A model generated the notes under the pieces. That model did not search any database. It saw only the letters and a program-made list of their open reading frames with translations, and was not told the origin of the DNA. Position numbers and translations under genes: made by a program. From positions 124,001-188,000 of the forward strand of contig JADJOF010000002.1 in NCBI GenBank assembly GCA_016713885.1: DNA of 64,000 bases, written 5' to 3'. Shown here piece by piece: positions 44,766-53,154 of the stretch (position 1 is its first letter; every line of letters starts with the position of its first letter). This DNA is from Bdellovibrionales bacterium. GTDB taxonomy: Bacteria; Bdellovibrionota; Bdellovibrionia; Bdellovibrionales; JAMPXM01.

Positions 44766-45814
44766 TGTACACCTCCCGTGGTCGGCATTGCTGAATCACA
44801 GCTCCAAGCCGTCGTGACGACGTTTTTCCAGCCGCCCCATTCGCACTTGTAGCGATTTGATTGCTTCCAAGCAGAAGCGCTCCCTCCCGAATATCCTAGG
44901 TTCATGACGTAGTTCCCGAGGGTGAAGCTGCGTAAGCACCAATCGGACGCCTGGCTGTTGGGAGGCAAGTCATGTGAGGGAACGAGGCCGAGAATCGGAC
45001 GCAATGAATGAGCGTCGACGTCTGTTGCGGTTCCAGTACCAGAAAGAAGGACCGTATGATCAACGCCAATCGTCGACGTTTTACCGGCATTTTGTCCTTG
45101 GCCAGGGCGGGATACAAGCAGGGACTTGGCCGTCGCCTCGACGTGGACGTCTGTCGACGGCGAGGAGTTCACAACAACGTGTGTGGGAGTCAGCACCTGT
45201 ATTCGCGGCTCTTTAATGTCGCCGAAGAGGCCAAGGTAAGACATTGCGCCAGGATCAAAGCGACCGTTGGAACTGAAGCACTTTGAAACGCGTGCTTCGG
45301 CCGCTTTAATTGAAATCGCTCCTAGCGTTCCAAAAATGAGTTTTGAATCTGGGTAAAGCGAAGTTGGCGTTGCGTCGATCCAAATGGGAAAGCGAACGAC
45401 GTACTCTTTTGTCAACGTGACCGAGCCAGTGAGGTGAAGGACAAGCGGACCTGTCTGCTTTCCCAGAGCAAGTTCAAATTCCTCAGAGCTTCCGGCAACA
45501 GCGGTCGCCCATTCGGTCGGCGGTTTATCTTGGGAAAACGGATACTGAAGGCGGTCTTCTAATGAAGACGCGTTGAGGTAGTTCAGCTCCTCATCCTCGA
45601 AGTCCTGAGTGCCCCAAGCAGGGTATTGACTGTCTGGCCTGCTGTACTGACCGCCCTCCAAGCACCCCGTCAGAAAAGCGAGTGAACCGAAGAGCAGGCC
45701 ATAGACGAGCGACAAAAATAGATCGCGAACACTCCAGTCGCGACCTCGACCGGCGGCGCTCTCGGTTCGTGGATTGCCAACCTTGGTCGGCGCAATTGAA
45801 TCTTGTGAATTCAT
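44762..45814 (-). CDS. Lipoprotein, first gene of sigma-54 operon
   Basis: About 350 residues. I chose the ATG at 45814 because GGGGGAAG lies 6 bases before it and it starts right after the promoter. The signal helix ends FLTGCLEGG (lipobox). The mature part is beta-rich (LTGSVTLTKEYVVRFPIWIDA) with several Cys near the C-terminus (WCLRSF, KCEWGGW, SCDSA) and is not recognised. It heads a five-gene operon of overlapping envelope genes. Confidence 0.78.
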   Translation of the reverse strand: MNSQDSIAPTKVGNPRTESAAGRGRDWSVRDLFLSLVYGLLFGSLAFLTGCLEGGQYSRPDSQYPAWGTQDFEDEELNYLNASSLEDRLQYPFSQDKPPTEWATAVAGSSEEFELALGKQTGPLVLHLTGSVTLTKEYVVRFPIWIDATPTSLYPDSKLIFGTLGAISIKAAEARVSKCFSSNGRFDPGAMSYLGLFGDIKEPRIQVLTPTHVVVNSSPSTDVHVEATAKSLLVSRPGQGQNAGKTSTIGVDHTVLLSGTGTATDVDAHSLRPILGLVPSHDLPPNSQASDWCLRSFTLGNYVMNLGYSGGSASAWKQSNRYKCEWGGWKNVVTTAWSCDSAMPTTGGVQ

Positions 45815-45846
45815 GTTTCTTCCCCCTTGTTCAGGGGGGCGTAAGC

Positions 45847-45861
45847 GCAAGCCGCGGGCCA
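45847..45861 (-). promoter_or_regulatory. Sigma-54 (-24/-12) promoter
   Basis: Minus strand reads TGGCCCGCGGCTTGC. GG and GC are spaced by exactly 10 bases; TGGCCCG matches TGGCACG at six of seven bases and TTGC is exact. The predicted start is near 45836, about 22 bases before the ATG at 45814, with a sigma-54 activator gene right upstream. Confidence 0.72.
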
Positions 45862-45911
45862 GTCGTAGCAAAGGCCGCACGGTTTGTAATTCACATAGTA
45901 TTTTTAATAGG

Positions 45912-47759
45912 TTAGACATCGCGGGCTCCATTTTCAGAGCGACGCTTGGTGGGTGAGACTGCGACAGAGCTGTCGGTCAGCCCTGACATTTCTGTCATGG
46001 TCTGGTCGATTTTCGAGCCAAACTCGTCGAGGTAGCGGAACAGCGTTCGCGGCGTGATGCCGAGCAGTTCGGCGGCACGGGTGCGGTTGCCGGCGGTGCG
46101 ATTCAAAGCCAGTGAGACTTTTTCCATCGTGAAGCGGTCGCGGGCCTCTTCCAGAGTTTCGCCGCCGAGCCAGAGTTCAAGATCGGACTTCGCCGGCCGA
46201 AGCTCGTCATCAGGGAGACCGCGTTTAAAGTCCGAAAGTTCGATCTCGTTCCCGCGCGAAAGGAGAATCACACGTTTCAAAGTCGAGCGCAGTTCGCGAA
46301 CGTTGCCCGCCCACGTTTGGGATTTCAGCCATTGCCACGCGGGCTGCGAGAGTTTCTTATCTTCAGCGCCGAGTTCGCGAAGGATCTGTGCGCTGATCAC
46401 GGGAATGTCGTCTCGTCTATCGCGAAGGGCGGGGATCTCAAGCGTAATTTCGGCCAGGCGGAAGTAGAGATCCTCGCGGAACTCTCCGGTACGCACCATT
46501 TGCCGCAGGTTTTTGTGAGTGGCAGCGATGAAACGGACATCGACACGCAAACTCTTATTTGAACCAAGTGGTTCAATCGAGCGCTCTTGTACGGCCCTTA
46601 GGATTTTCGCTTGAAGCCCAGTCGGTAAGTCGGCCACTTCGTCTAAGAAAAGTGTTCCTCCATGAGCGGCCTGGAACTTCCCGATCTGATCACTTGTCGC
46701 TCCAGTAAAGGCACCGCGCTTATGTCCAAAGAGAACGCTTTCAAGGAGATCGCGTGGAATCGCAGCGCAGTTGACGGCGATAAATGGGCCTTGCGCGCGA
46801 GGGCTGAGCTCATGCACCCATTTTGCCATGACCTCTTTCCCGACGCCGGTTTCACCATTGATAAGAAGCGAGAGATCACTTCCTGAAACATCCCGGGCCA
46901 GGCCAATGGCCTCTTGCATCTTTGCGTTATGGGAAAGAAACGGCCCGTCGTTTCGTTGGTCACGAGAAACTGAGATCAAAGATTGCACTTGTTCTTTGAG
47001 CGAAGTCTCGCGCAGGTGGCGCTCCACCATGAGCGCTGAAAGTGTGGCAAGAATCTCAGCCTGGGCGAGTTCGCTTTCGCTTAGGCCCGAGTGGGGTTTG
47101 AGTGATCCAGCGACAAGGGCGCCGAACGTCGTTCCGCGAAGTGTGAGCGGCCATGATGAGACGGCGTAGAAGCCGCTCGCGACGAGACTTTTCGAGTTAT
47201 CGTAGCGAGAGCCGACGATGTTTGAGATCGAAATCGGTGTGCTCGATTTGAGCGTGTCTTGGACAAGACTTTCAGAGAGCCACGGATCGTTCACTTTGAG
47301 GCCGAGGCTCACGAGAGGTGTAAAGCCTGAACCGTCTTTAATGATGATCAGACCCTTTTCAAAACCGAACACTGACTGAAAGAGATCAAGCACGCGGCTC
47401 AGTGCCGGCGTTAACTCCTTCATTTCCGCAAGCGAGCGCGTGAGTTCTAGAAACTGTTTAAGTGACGCGCCGTCTGCAGCAGAGCTGTCAGCCGTGCTTG
47501 TCGTTGGAACAAGCGCGAGTTTCAAATCCTCGACCTCAAGCACGGTCCCTGCTGAGAGCTTTTGAAGTCCGCGCTTTTTTCCGATCAAGACGTGCGCCTG
47601 CCATGTGCCGTCTGCAGAAGGTGAGAGCACAGCGTAGTCACCTTTGGTTTTAAGGCTTGAGAACTTACGACCCGTCGATTGTGCTCCGCCGATCACGACG
47701 AGTTGTTTTGCATCGATCAGGCAGGTGTCTTGGCCAGTAATAAGAAGGACCGAATTCAC
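45912..47759 (-). CDS. Sigma-54-dependent enhancer-binding protein (GAF-AAA+-Fis)
   Basis: 615 residues that drive open-complex formation by sigma-54 polymerase. After a beta-rich N-terminus (possibly degenerate FHA) comes a GAF domain (about 95-255), then AAA+ with Walker A GETGVGKE, the sigma-54 contact loop GAFTGA in FGHKRGAFTGATSD, Walker B GGTLFLDEVADL and an arginine-finger region. A Fis-type HTH (GNRTRAAELLGITPRTLFRYL) ends it. The start overlaps the kinase stop by 4 bases. Its 3' end holds two palindromes likely used as its own binding sites. Confidence 0.93.
   Translation of the reverse strand: MNSVLLITGQDTCLIDAKQLVVIGGAQSTGRKFSSLKTKGDYAVLSPSADGTWQAHVLIGKKRGLQKLSAGTVLEVEDLKLALVPTTSTADSSAADGASLKQFLELTRSLAEMKELTPALSRVLDLFQSVFGFEKGLIIIKDGSGFTPLVSLGLKVNDPWLSESLVQDTLKSSTPISISNIVGSRYDNSKSLVASGFYAVSSWPLTLRGTTFGALVAGSLKPHSGLSESELAQAEILATLSALMVERHLRETSLKEQVQSLISVSRDQRNDGPFLSHNAKMQEAIGLARDVSGSDLSLLINGETGVGKEVMAKWVHELSPRAQGPFIAVNCAAIPRDLLESVLFGHKRGAFTGATSDQIGKFQAAHGGTLFLDEVADLPTGLQAKILRAVQERSIEPLGSNKSLRVDVRFIAATHKNLRQMVRTGEFREDLYFRLAEITLEIPALRDRRDDIPVISAQILRELGAEDKKLSQPAWQWLKSQTWAGNVRELRSTLKRVILLSRGNEIELSDFKRGLPDDELRPAKSDLELWLGGETLEEARDRFTMEKVSLALNRTAGNRTRAAELLGITPRTLFRYLDEFGSKIDQTMTEMSGLTDSSVAVSPTKRRSENGARDV
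45962..45975. promoter_or_regulatory. Candidate activator site 1 (UAS), proximal
   Basis: CGACAGAGCTGTCG, an inverted repeat with CGACA/TGTCG arms. Its centre is about 132 bases upstream of the predicted sigma-54 transcription start and 22 bases from the centre of site 2, in phase on the helix. Enhancer-binding proteins typically use such tandem sites. Confidence 0.55.
45984..45997. promoter_or_regulatory. Candidate activator site 2 (UAS), distal
   Basis: TGACATTTCTGTCA, a perfect palindrome apart from its centre, about 154 bases upstream of the predicted start. The same TGACA-N4-TGTCA arms occur at 49247-49260. Both UAS lie inside the coding tail of the activator gene. Confidence 0.58.
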
Positions 47760-49242
47760 TGGGCACCTCCGGCGCGAATCACCGAGATGCGTCCCGCTTT
47801 GACATCGACCTGCCCCTCAATCGGCAGGAAGCCTTCTTTTTCAATTCGCATTGGATACTGCCCTGGCGCGATCCGGTAGCGCCTGAGTTTGTCACGGGGT
47901 ACGAGCTCGTTTCGAACATACACGCTGACATCGTCCGGTACCTCAAACGACAGAGTGCCTTTTTCGGGAGCGGGCTTTGGTGTATGCGCTGGTGTCGCCG
48001 CCGGTATCGCGACTTCGGTCGACGAGGGTTTATTGATTGTGGGTGATGCCTGCGTGACATGAGTTTCGGCCACGTGAGCGCCACAGCTCCGGAACGAAAG
48101 AGCTGCAGAAAGGCCGCCGACAGCCGCAATCGCCATAGCGGCGCGGGCAATTTTCGTCTTTGTCCAAGCTGATGTGAGTTCTTCGCACCAAAGGCCGCGA
48201 TGAGTGCCGGAAGTTCCTCATCATTTGGAAACAACCGATGGAATTCCGCAAGGTCAAACGCGGTTGCCTCCGGTGTCTTGAGACGAGTGATCAAGCCGAG
48301 GTGTTTTTCGCGAAGGGCTTCGGTCTGATGCTCAAAGCCCGAGGCCGAAATGCTTTCAGCGAGGACGGCTTTTGAAAACCGCATAATACCACTTCGGCTG
48401 AGCTCATGCATAAGCGCTGCTTCAAACTCCCAAACGGTCGCCGGTCTGAACTCTGGTTTTGGATTGAGTGTTCGATCGATCAGCTGGCCAATTGCGTGTG
48501 GCAGATAGGGCGCGCGCTCGCAAAGAGGAGTGAAGCGACCATTGGTCATGAGTTGAATCAGGGTTTGTGGTGTCTCTCCAACAAACGGTGCCTCGCCGGT
48601 GAGAAGCTCATAGGCCATCACCCCAAGTGAGTAGATATCGGACTGCTCCCTTGCGCGAAATCCGTTAATAACTTCGGGCGCAAGATAGCCGAGCGAGCCA
48701 ACGAGAAGGCCAACGCGGGTGAGTGTCACCCGTGTCACAGTTCGTGCGAGGCCAAAATCAGTGATTTTAACTTCGCCGGTGAGTGAGAGCAGAATGTTCT
48801 CAGGCTTCAGATCGCGGTGAAGAGCGCCGATCTCGTGCGCAGCGCCAAGGCCACGCGCGATCTGCGCTAACACCCAGAGCTTCGGTTCGGTCAGCGTCAA
48901 CTCTTTGGCCGTGCCCATCATCCACTGCCGAAGATCTTGCCCTTCGATCAACTCGAGCTCGAGTGCAAATGATCCCCCTTCGTTGCGCACGCCATAGGTT
49001 GATACGACATTGGGGTGCTTCAGCCGTGACAAAATCGCCGCCTCATCCTCAAGCCGTTTCACCAGCTCCGGATCGCGCGAAACCATAGGAGAAAAGACCT
49101 TGAGTGCGACCGGCATGTGCCGAGTCAGGTTCATCGCAGCGAAGACTTCGGCCGTCGCACCGACGCCAAGCAAGCGTTTGAGTTCAAACCCGGGATAAGC
49201 GCGGTCGGTCGTTGGAGTGTTGAGCATCCCCGCGTTTACCAT
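47756..49242 (-). CDS. Membrane Ser/Thr protein kinase with PEGA domain; frame broken
   Basis: A Hanks-type kinase: Gly-loop GVGATAEVF, Lys in VALKVF, catalytic HRDLKPENI, DFGLAR and APEVINGF, all intact. After about residue 350 a frame change near 48150-48190 is needed: the shifted frame gives a transmembrane helix (AAMAIAAVGGLSAALSF), a Pro-rich link and a C-terminal PEGA-type beta domain (FEVPDDVSVYVRN … GQYPMRIEKEGFLP) ending at 47756. The kinase domain would be cytoplasmic, the PEGA part periplasmic. Overlaps the activator gene by 4 bases, so they are coupled. Confidence 0.88.
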
Positions 49243-49246
49243 GGTG

Positions 49247-49260
49247 TGACAGATCTGTCA
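49247..49260. promoter_or_regulatory. Palindrome TGACA-GATC-TGTCA upstream of the kinase gene
   Basis: TGACAGATCTGTCA is fully self-complementary (14 bp), 4 bases upstream of the kinase start codon and in the 170-base divergent space before the SGNH gene. Its arms are those of the UAS pair at 45984, so the activator may regulate its own operon or the divergent gene. Confidence 0.5.
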
Positions 49261-49412
49261 TGGGTGTGCAGGCGCCGTCGCCGTGTGGAGCAGAATTTTC
49301 ATGGGCCTGGGATCGTTTTACTTTTGGCGGATGTCCCGTTGTCTCACTGATGGACGCCCGATAGAGTCGTGACGCATTCCTATTAATTTTAATTACGATG
49401 GAGGTATTTCCG

Positions 49413-50105
49413 ATGCACTTGGGCTTCAATCGGCGGGCAGGCATCCTTCTTGGTTTCGTTGCAATTTTTGTTTCTATTTTTTGTATCGGATGCTCTGGCG
49501 GTTCCTCATCCAGTGGACCAGCACCGAAAGTTGAGATCAAGAACCCTAAGCCACGTAACGGTAAGAGCACGGTTGCGGTGGTTGGAGACAGTCTGGCCGT
49601 GGGAACTGGAGCTCAGAACCCGGCGTCGACGATAGAACAATGTTTGCGGCGTGAGATGAAGCTGAGCAACGTTTTCACGGTCGCTCAGGATGGTTTAACG
49701 ACACGACAGACATCGGATCTTTTTTCATCATTGGCAGAAGTAAAACCGCGGGTCGTCGTCCTCAGTCTTGGTGGTAACGATGTTCTTCTTGCGGCGGCTG
49801 GACAGGCGTTTCCTGAAGAGGAAACACTTGAGAACTTGCGCAAGTTCTATCGTCAACTGACAGACAAGGGCGTGCTGGTCATTCAGCTTGGGCTAAACCC
49901 GCCGACTCCAGAGGCTGCACGCCTCCCCAAGATTGCGGCAGTGGCAGCAGCGGAAGGGGTTGTTTACGTCCCTGATATTCTCCAAGGTCTTTGGAAAGAC
50001 TCTCGCTATATGACTGATCCCATTCATCCAAATGACGCCGGCTACGCCAAAGTCTGCGAGCGCGTTGTCGCGGCGATGAAGCCACTTTACAGCGAGAGCA
50101 AATAA
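49413..50105 (+). CDS. SGNH/GDSL-family esterase lipoprotein
   Basis: About 230 residues. I chose the ATG at 49413, since GGAGG lies 9 bases before it. The signal helix ends FCIGCSGG (lipobox), then a Ser-rich linker. The fold has block I VVGDSLAVGTG (catalytic Ser), block III LSLGGNDVLL, and block V DPIHPNDAGY with Asp and His. TesA-like arylesterase/lysophospholipase activity in the periplasm is likely. Divergent from the kinase gene. Confidence 0.9.
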   Translation: MHLGFNRRAGILLGFVAIFVSIFCIGCSGGSSSSGPAPKVEIKNPKPRNGKSTVAVVGDSLAVGTGAQNPASTIEQCLRREMKLSNVFTVAQDGLTTRQTSDLFSSLAEVKPRVVVLSLGGNDVLLAAAGQAFPEEETLENLRKFYRQLTDKGVLVIQLGLNPPTPEAARLPKIAAVAAAEGVVYVPDILQGLWKDSRYMTDPIHPNDAGYAKVCERVVAAMKPLYSESK

Positions 50106-50113
50106 CGCTGGCC

Positions 50114-50169
50114 GCTTCCGGCGCCGGCAGCTGTAATGTGTCATCCGAAATCCGGACAGCTCCAAGGTA
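50114..50169 (+). repeat. REP-like palindromic element, copy B
   Basis: GCTTCCGGCGCCGGCAGC then TGTAATGTGTCA and a small palindrome TCCGGA, ending AAGGTA. It matches copy A (42225-42279) at 28 of the first 30 bases. It lies between the convergent SGNH and gdhA genes. Confidence 0.65.
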
Positions 50170-50198
50170 AAAAAAAGCCCGTGTCCAAAGACACGGGC
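50169..50198 (-). terminator. Rho-independent terminator of gdhA
   Basis: GCCCGTGTC (50177-50185) and GACACGGGC (50190-50198) form a 9-bp stem with a 4-base loop. On the minus strand it is followed by a run of eight T. It lies 44 bases after the gdhA stop codon. Confidence 0.88.
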
Positions 50199-50241
50199 CG
50201 ATAATGCGACAAGTCGCCAAAAGGTACAATGTACCTTTCGC

Positions 50242-51555
50242 TTAACGAGGATACAGACCGCGCAACAGCATCGCGCGTTCGAGGCGGCGAACGGCTTGGG
50301 CCATGGCGGCTGTGCGCATGTCGACTTTCTTCTCGGTCTTGAGTTCCCAAACTTTGTCGAACGCACCGTTGATGATCTGCTTCATGCGGTCGTTGACTTC
50401 GTTTTCGCTCCAGAAGAATTGCTGCATGCCCTGAACCCACTCAAAGTACGACACGATAACGCCGCCGCCGTTGGCGAGAATGTCAGGGCAAACCCTGACA
50501 TCGCGCTCAGTGAGGATTTTTGTTGCCGCGTTGTTCGTTGGGCCGTTGGCGCCTTCTGTGACGATCTTCGCTTGAATCTTATGAGCGTTGGTTTCGCTGA
50601 TCTGATTTTCCATTGCGCATGGTGCAAGCACGTCACACTTCAGAGTGAGGAGATCATCGTTTGAGATTGGCTCGCTTCCAGGGAAGCCGCGAACGACTTT
50701 GTGTTCAGCGACATACTTGAGAAGTTCAGGAACATTGAGGCCGCTTGGGTTGTGGATGCCGCCGGAGACGTCGCTAACGGCGATGACTTTGGCGCCGCGC
50801 TGGTGAGCGTAGAGGGCCGCGTGCGAACCGACGTTACCGAAGCCCTGGATCACCATGGTGATGCCCGACATTTTCATGCCGATTTTCTCAAGAGCTTTTT
50901 CGGTGATAAAGACGACGCCAAGACCAGTTGCGCCGTTTCGGCCAAGCGAGCCGCCGATCTCGATGGGTTTACCGGTGACGACTCCGGGTTCAGAGTTGCC
51001 GACCTCTTGTGAGTAAGTGTCCATGATCCACGCCATGGTCTGGGCATCCGTTCCCATGTCGGGAGCCGGGATGTCGACGCGTGGGCCGATCAGTGTGCCG
51101 AGCTCAGACGTGTAGCGGCGAGTGAGGTTCTGTTTTTCAGTGCGCGAGAGTTTTGTTGGATCGACTTTTACTCCGCCTTTGCCGCCTCCGAGTGGAAGGT
51201 TCAAGAGCGAACACTTAAAGGTCATGAGTGTCGCGAGAGCAGCAACTTCAGACAGCGAAACATCTTGGTGGTAACGAATACCGCCCTTATAGGGGCCAAG
51301 AGTGGACGAATGCTGAACGCGGAAGCCCGTGAAGACTTTTACGCGGTAGTCGTCCATGCGGACGGGAACTGAAACGATGACGGCTTTCTTTGGACGCTTC
51401 AAACGCGCCAGAACGTTCGGGTCGCAGTTGATGACGTTTGCGGCGTTGTCGAGAATTTTGATGGTGTTATCGAACATCTCGCCTTGATAGAGCTCTTCGT
51501 GTTCGGTGTGCGAATGATTCGACGTTGGTGCATTTGGCGTTACCGAATTGGACAT
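50242..51555 (-). CDS. gdhA: Glutamate dehydrogenase (Glu/Leu/Phe/Val dehydrogenase family)
   Basis: 437 residues converting glutamate and 2-oxoglutarate. Substrate and catalytic parts are PYKGGIRYHQDVS, LPLGGGKGGVKVDP and APDMGTDAQTMAWI. The dinucleotide fold starts at VIQGFGNVGSHAALY; the following acidic position is not obvious (ISD…), so NAD versus NADP is not settled. Start ATG 51555 follows AGGGGGAT. A strong terminator follows the gene. Confidence 0.93.
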   Translation of the reverse strand: MSNSVTPNAPTSNHSHTEHEELYQGEMFDNTIKILDNAANVINCDPNVLARLKRPKKAVIVSVPVRMDDYRVKVFTGFRVQHSSTLGPYKGGIRYHQDVSLSEVAALATLMTFKCSLLNLPLGGGKGGVKVDPTKLSRTEKQNLTRRYTSELGTLIGPRVDIPAPDMGTDAQTMAWIMDTYSQEVGNSEPGVVTGKPIEIGGSLGRNGATGLGVVFITEKALEKIGMKMSGITMVIQGFGNVGSHAALYAHQRGAKVIAVSDVSGGIHNPSGLNVPELLKYVAEHKVVRGFPGSEPISNDDLLTLKCDVLAPCAMENQISETNAHKIQAKIVTEGANGPTNNAATKILTERDVRVCPDILANGGGVIVSYFEWVQGMQQFFWSENEVNDRMKQIINGAFDKVWELKTEKKVDMRTAAMAQAVRRLERAMLLRGLYPR

Positions 51556-51720
51556 GGAAACCGATCCCCCTGAATGTTGAAGCCGTACCATTACACGAGA
51601 GGGTGGACGGGTTGGCAAGTGTCGTAGCTCTAGGCCAGCCTTCGACGCCGCGAGAGGTTAAGACCTTGGCGAGGTCCGGGCGTTCGTGGTTGTATGGGCC
51701 AAAAGCAGGGAGCCGTTCGT

Positions 51721-52746
51721 ATGACCGTGACTCGTATGGCCATGAGTTCATTTACAAAGACATTACTCGCGCGTTTGCCGGAATTGGCGGGACGCGAGGT
51801 CGTTATCGTCGGTGACTCGGGTGTCGATGAATACACTTTGGGCCAGGTGCGTCGAATTAGCCCAGAAGCTCCTGTTCCAGTTGTTGAAGTCGAAAAGGAA
51901 GAATCTCGCCTTGGACTCGCCGCCAACGTTGCTCAAAACGTAAGCGGTTTGGGCGGTGTTCCGCGTCTGGTTTCGGTCGTGGGCGACGATAAGGGTGCCG
52001 TGCAATTGCGGGAACTCCTGCTCGCGGCCAAGGTTCCGGTCGATCACTTGGTGGTGGATGGTTCGCGTCCGACAACGCGCAAGCTCCGGGTGATGGTGCA
52101 AAACCATCACATCGTGCGTGTCGACTACGAACAACGGAAGTTCCTGGCGCCGAACGTTGAGGCTCTTGTTTTAGCGAAGATTGAAAATGCGTTGGCCTCG
52201 CCGAAGTGTGTGGCGCTGATCATTCAAGACTACGCCAAAGGTGTCATCAGTGAGTCGCTGGTCGGAAAAGCGGTCGCACTTGCAAAAAAACGCGGTGTGA
52301 AAGTTCTGGCCGATCCCTATCGTTCGACACCGCTTGCGACTTATCAGGGTGTCGAGGTGATGACACCAAACCATGACGAGTCGATTGCTCTGAGTGGGAT
52401 TGGTGCCGACGAGCTGCGAGCGAGCGATCAAACTCTCAACGAGATCGGTCGTCGTCTGATGGATGGCGTTCAGTCGAAACAGATGGTGATCACGCGCGGA
52501 AAAGATGGCATGCGCATTTTTGAAAACGGCGAGGTCATTGATCTTCCAACCAACGCGCGCCAGGTTTTCGATGTGACCGGCGCAGGAGATACCGTGATCG
52601 CGGCGCTTGCTCTCGCGTGGGGTTCGGGACTTTCGCTTGTTGAGTCATGCGCGCTCGCCAATTTTGCGGCAGGCATCGTCGTTGGGAAAATCGGCTGCGT
52701 ACCATGTACGCTACCAGAGCTCAAAGAGAAGCTCGTACAAGACTGA
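51721..52746 (+). CDS. PfkB-family kinase, RfaE/HldE kinase-domain type
   Basis: About 341 residues resembling the kinase half of HldE (ADP-heptose synthesis for lipopolysaccharide). Key parts are VGDSGVDEYTLGQVRRISPEAPVPVV, NVAQNVSGLGG, and the catalytic DVTGAGDTVIAALALAW. ISPEAPVPVV is a signature of the RfaE1 family. No nucleotidyltransferase half is fused. I preferred the ATG at 51721, after AGGGAG. The XRE gene converges at its 3' end. Confidence 0.85.
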   Translation: MTVTRMAMSSFTKTLLARLPELAGREVVIVGDSGVDEYTLGQVRRISPEAPVPVVEVEKEESRLGLAANVAQNVSGLGGVPRLVSVVGDDKGAVQLRELLLAAKVPVDHLVVDGSRPTTRKLRVMVQNHHIVRVDYEQRKFLAPNVEALVLAKIENALASPKCVALIIQDYAKGVISESLVGKAVALAKKRGVKVLADPYRSTPLATYQGVEVMTPNHDESIALSGIGADELRASDQTLNEIGRRLMDGVQSKQMVITRGKDGMRIFENGEVIDLPTNARQVFDVTGAGDTVIAALALAWGSGLSLVESCALANFAAGIVVGKIGCVPCTLPELKEKLVQD

Positions 52747-52749
52747 GTT

Positions 52750-53040
52750 TTAGCGATGAATAGCGGCCAAAAGTTCTGATGGCGGAATATTGAGATAGTT
52801 GCTGATACGAAACAGCTTCTCAAGAGCAAGCGTGCATTCGCCATTCTCAAGACGACTCAAGTCTCGAACCGGGACCTGCGTGAGCTCCGACAGGTCTTCA
52901 AGAGACAGCTTCATTTCGGTACGATACTGCTCAACGAGCTTTCCAAGACCGACATTGAGCTCGACCGATTTTTTTCGCGCAGCCGGGAGCTTTTCCCTTT
53001 GAGCTGTACTTGCTTGTTTAAGCGGAGTCGTCTTAGACAT
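52750..53040 (-). CDS. XRE-family helix-turn-helix regulator
   Basis: 96 residues with a C-terminal XRE HTH (LVEQYRTEMKLSLEDLSELTQVPVRDLSRLENGECTLALEKL) after a Lys-rich N-terminus. Likely a transcription regulator, divergent from the pseudo-receiver regulator gene, so it may control the accessory island to its right. Confidence 0.85.
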   Translation of the reverse strand: MSKTTPLKQASTAQREKLPAARKKSVELNVGLGKLVEQYRTEMKLSLEDLSELTQVPVRDLSRLENGECTLALEKLFRISNYLNIPPSELLAAIHR

Positions 53041-53102
53041 TCGATTTGCTCCTGTTTGAATTACATTAAAGCAACCTCAGCGATCGTGCCACCTAAGAAA
53101 AG

Positions 53103-53132
53103 TTGACTCGCTACTGTGTATTCCTTCGTAAT
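53103..53132 (+). promoter_or_regulatory. Candidate sigma-70 promoter of the regulator gene
   Basis: TTGACT (53103-53108) with an 18-base spacer to CGTAAT (53127-53132) gives a -35/-10 pair ahead of the ATG at 53155. Spacer is slightly long and the -10 only partly matches. Confidence 0.38.
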
Positions 53133-53154
53133 TTTTTTTGATAAACTGAAAGGT

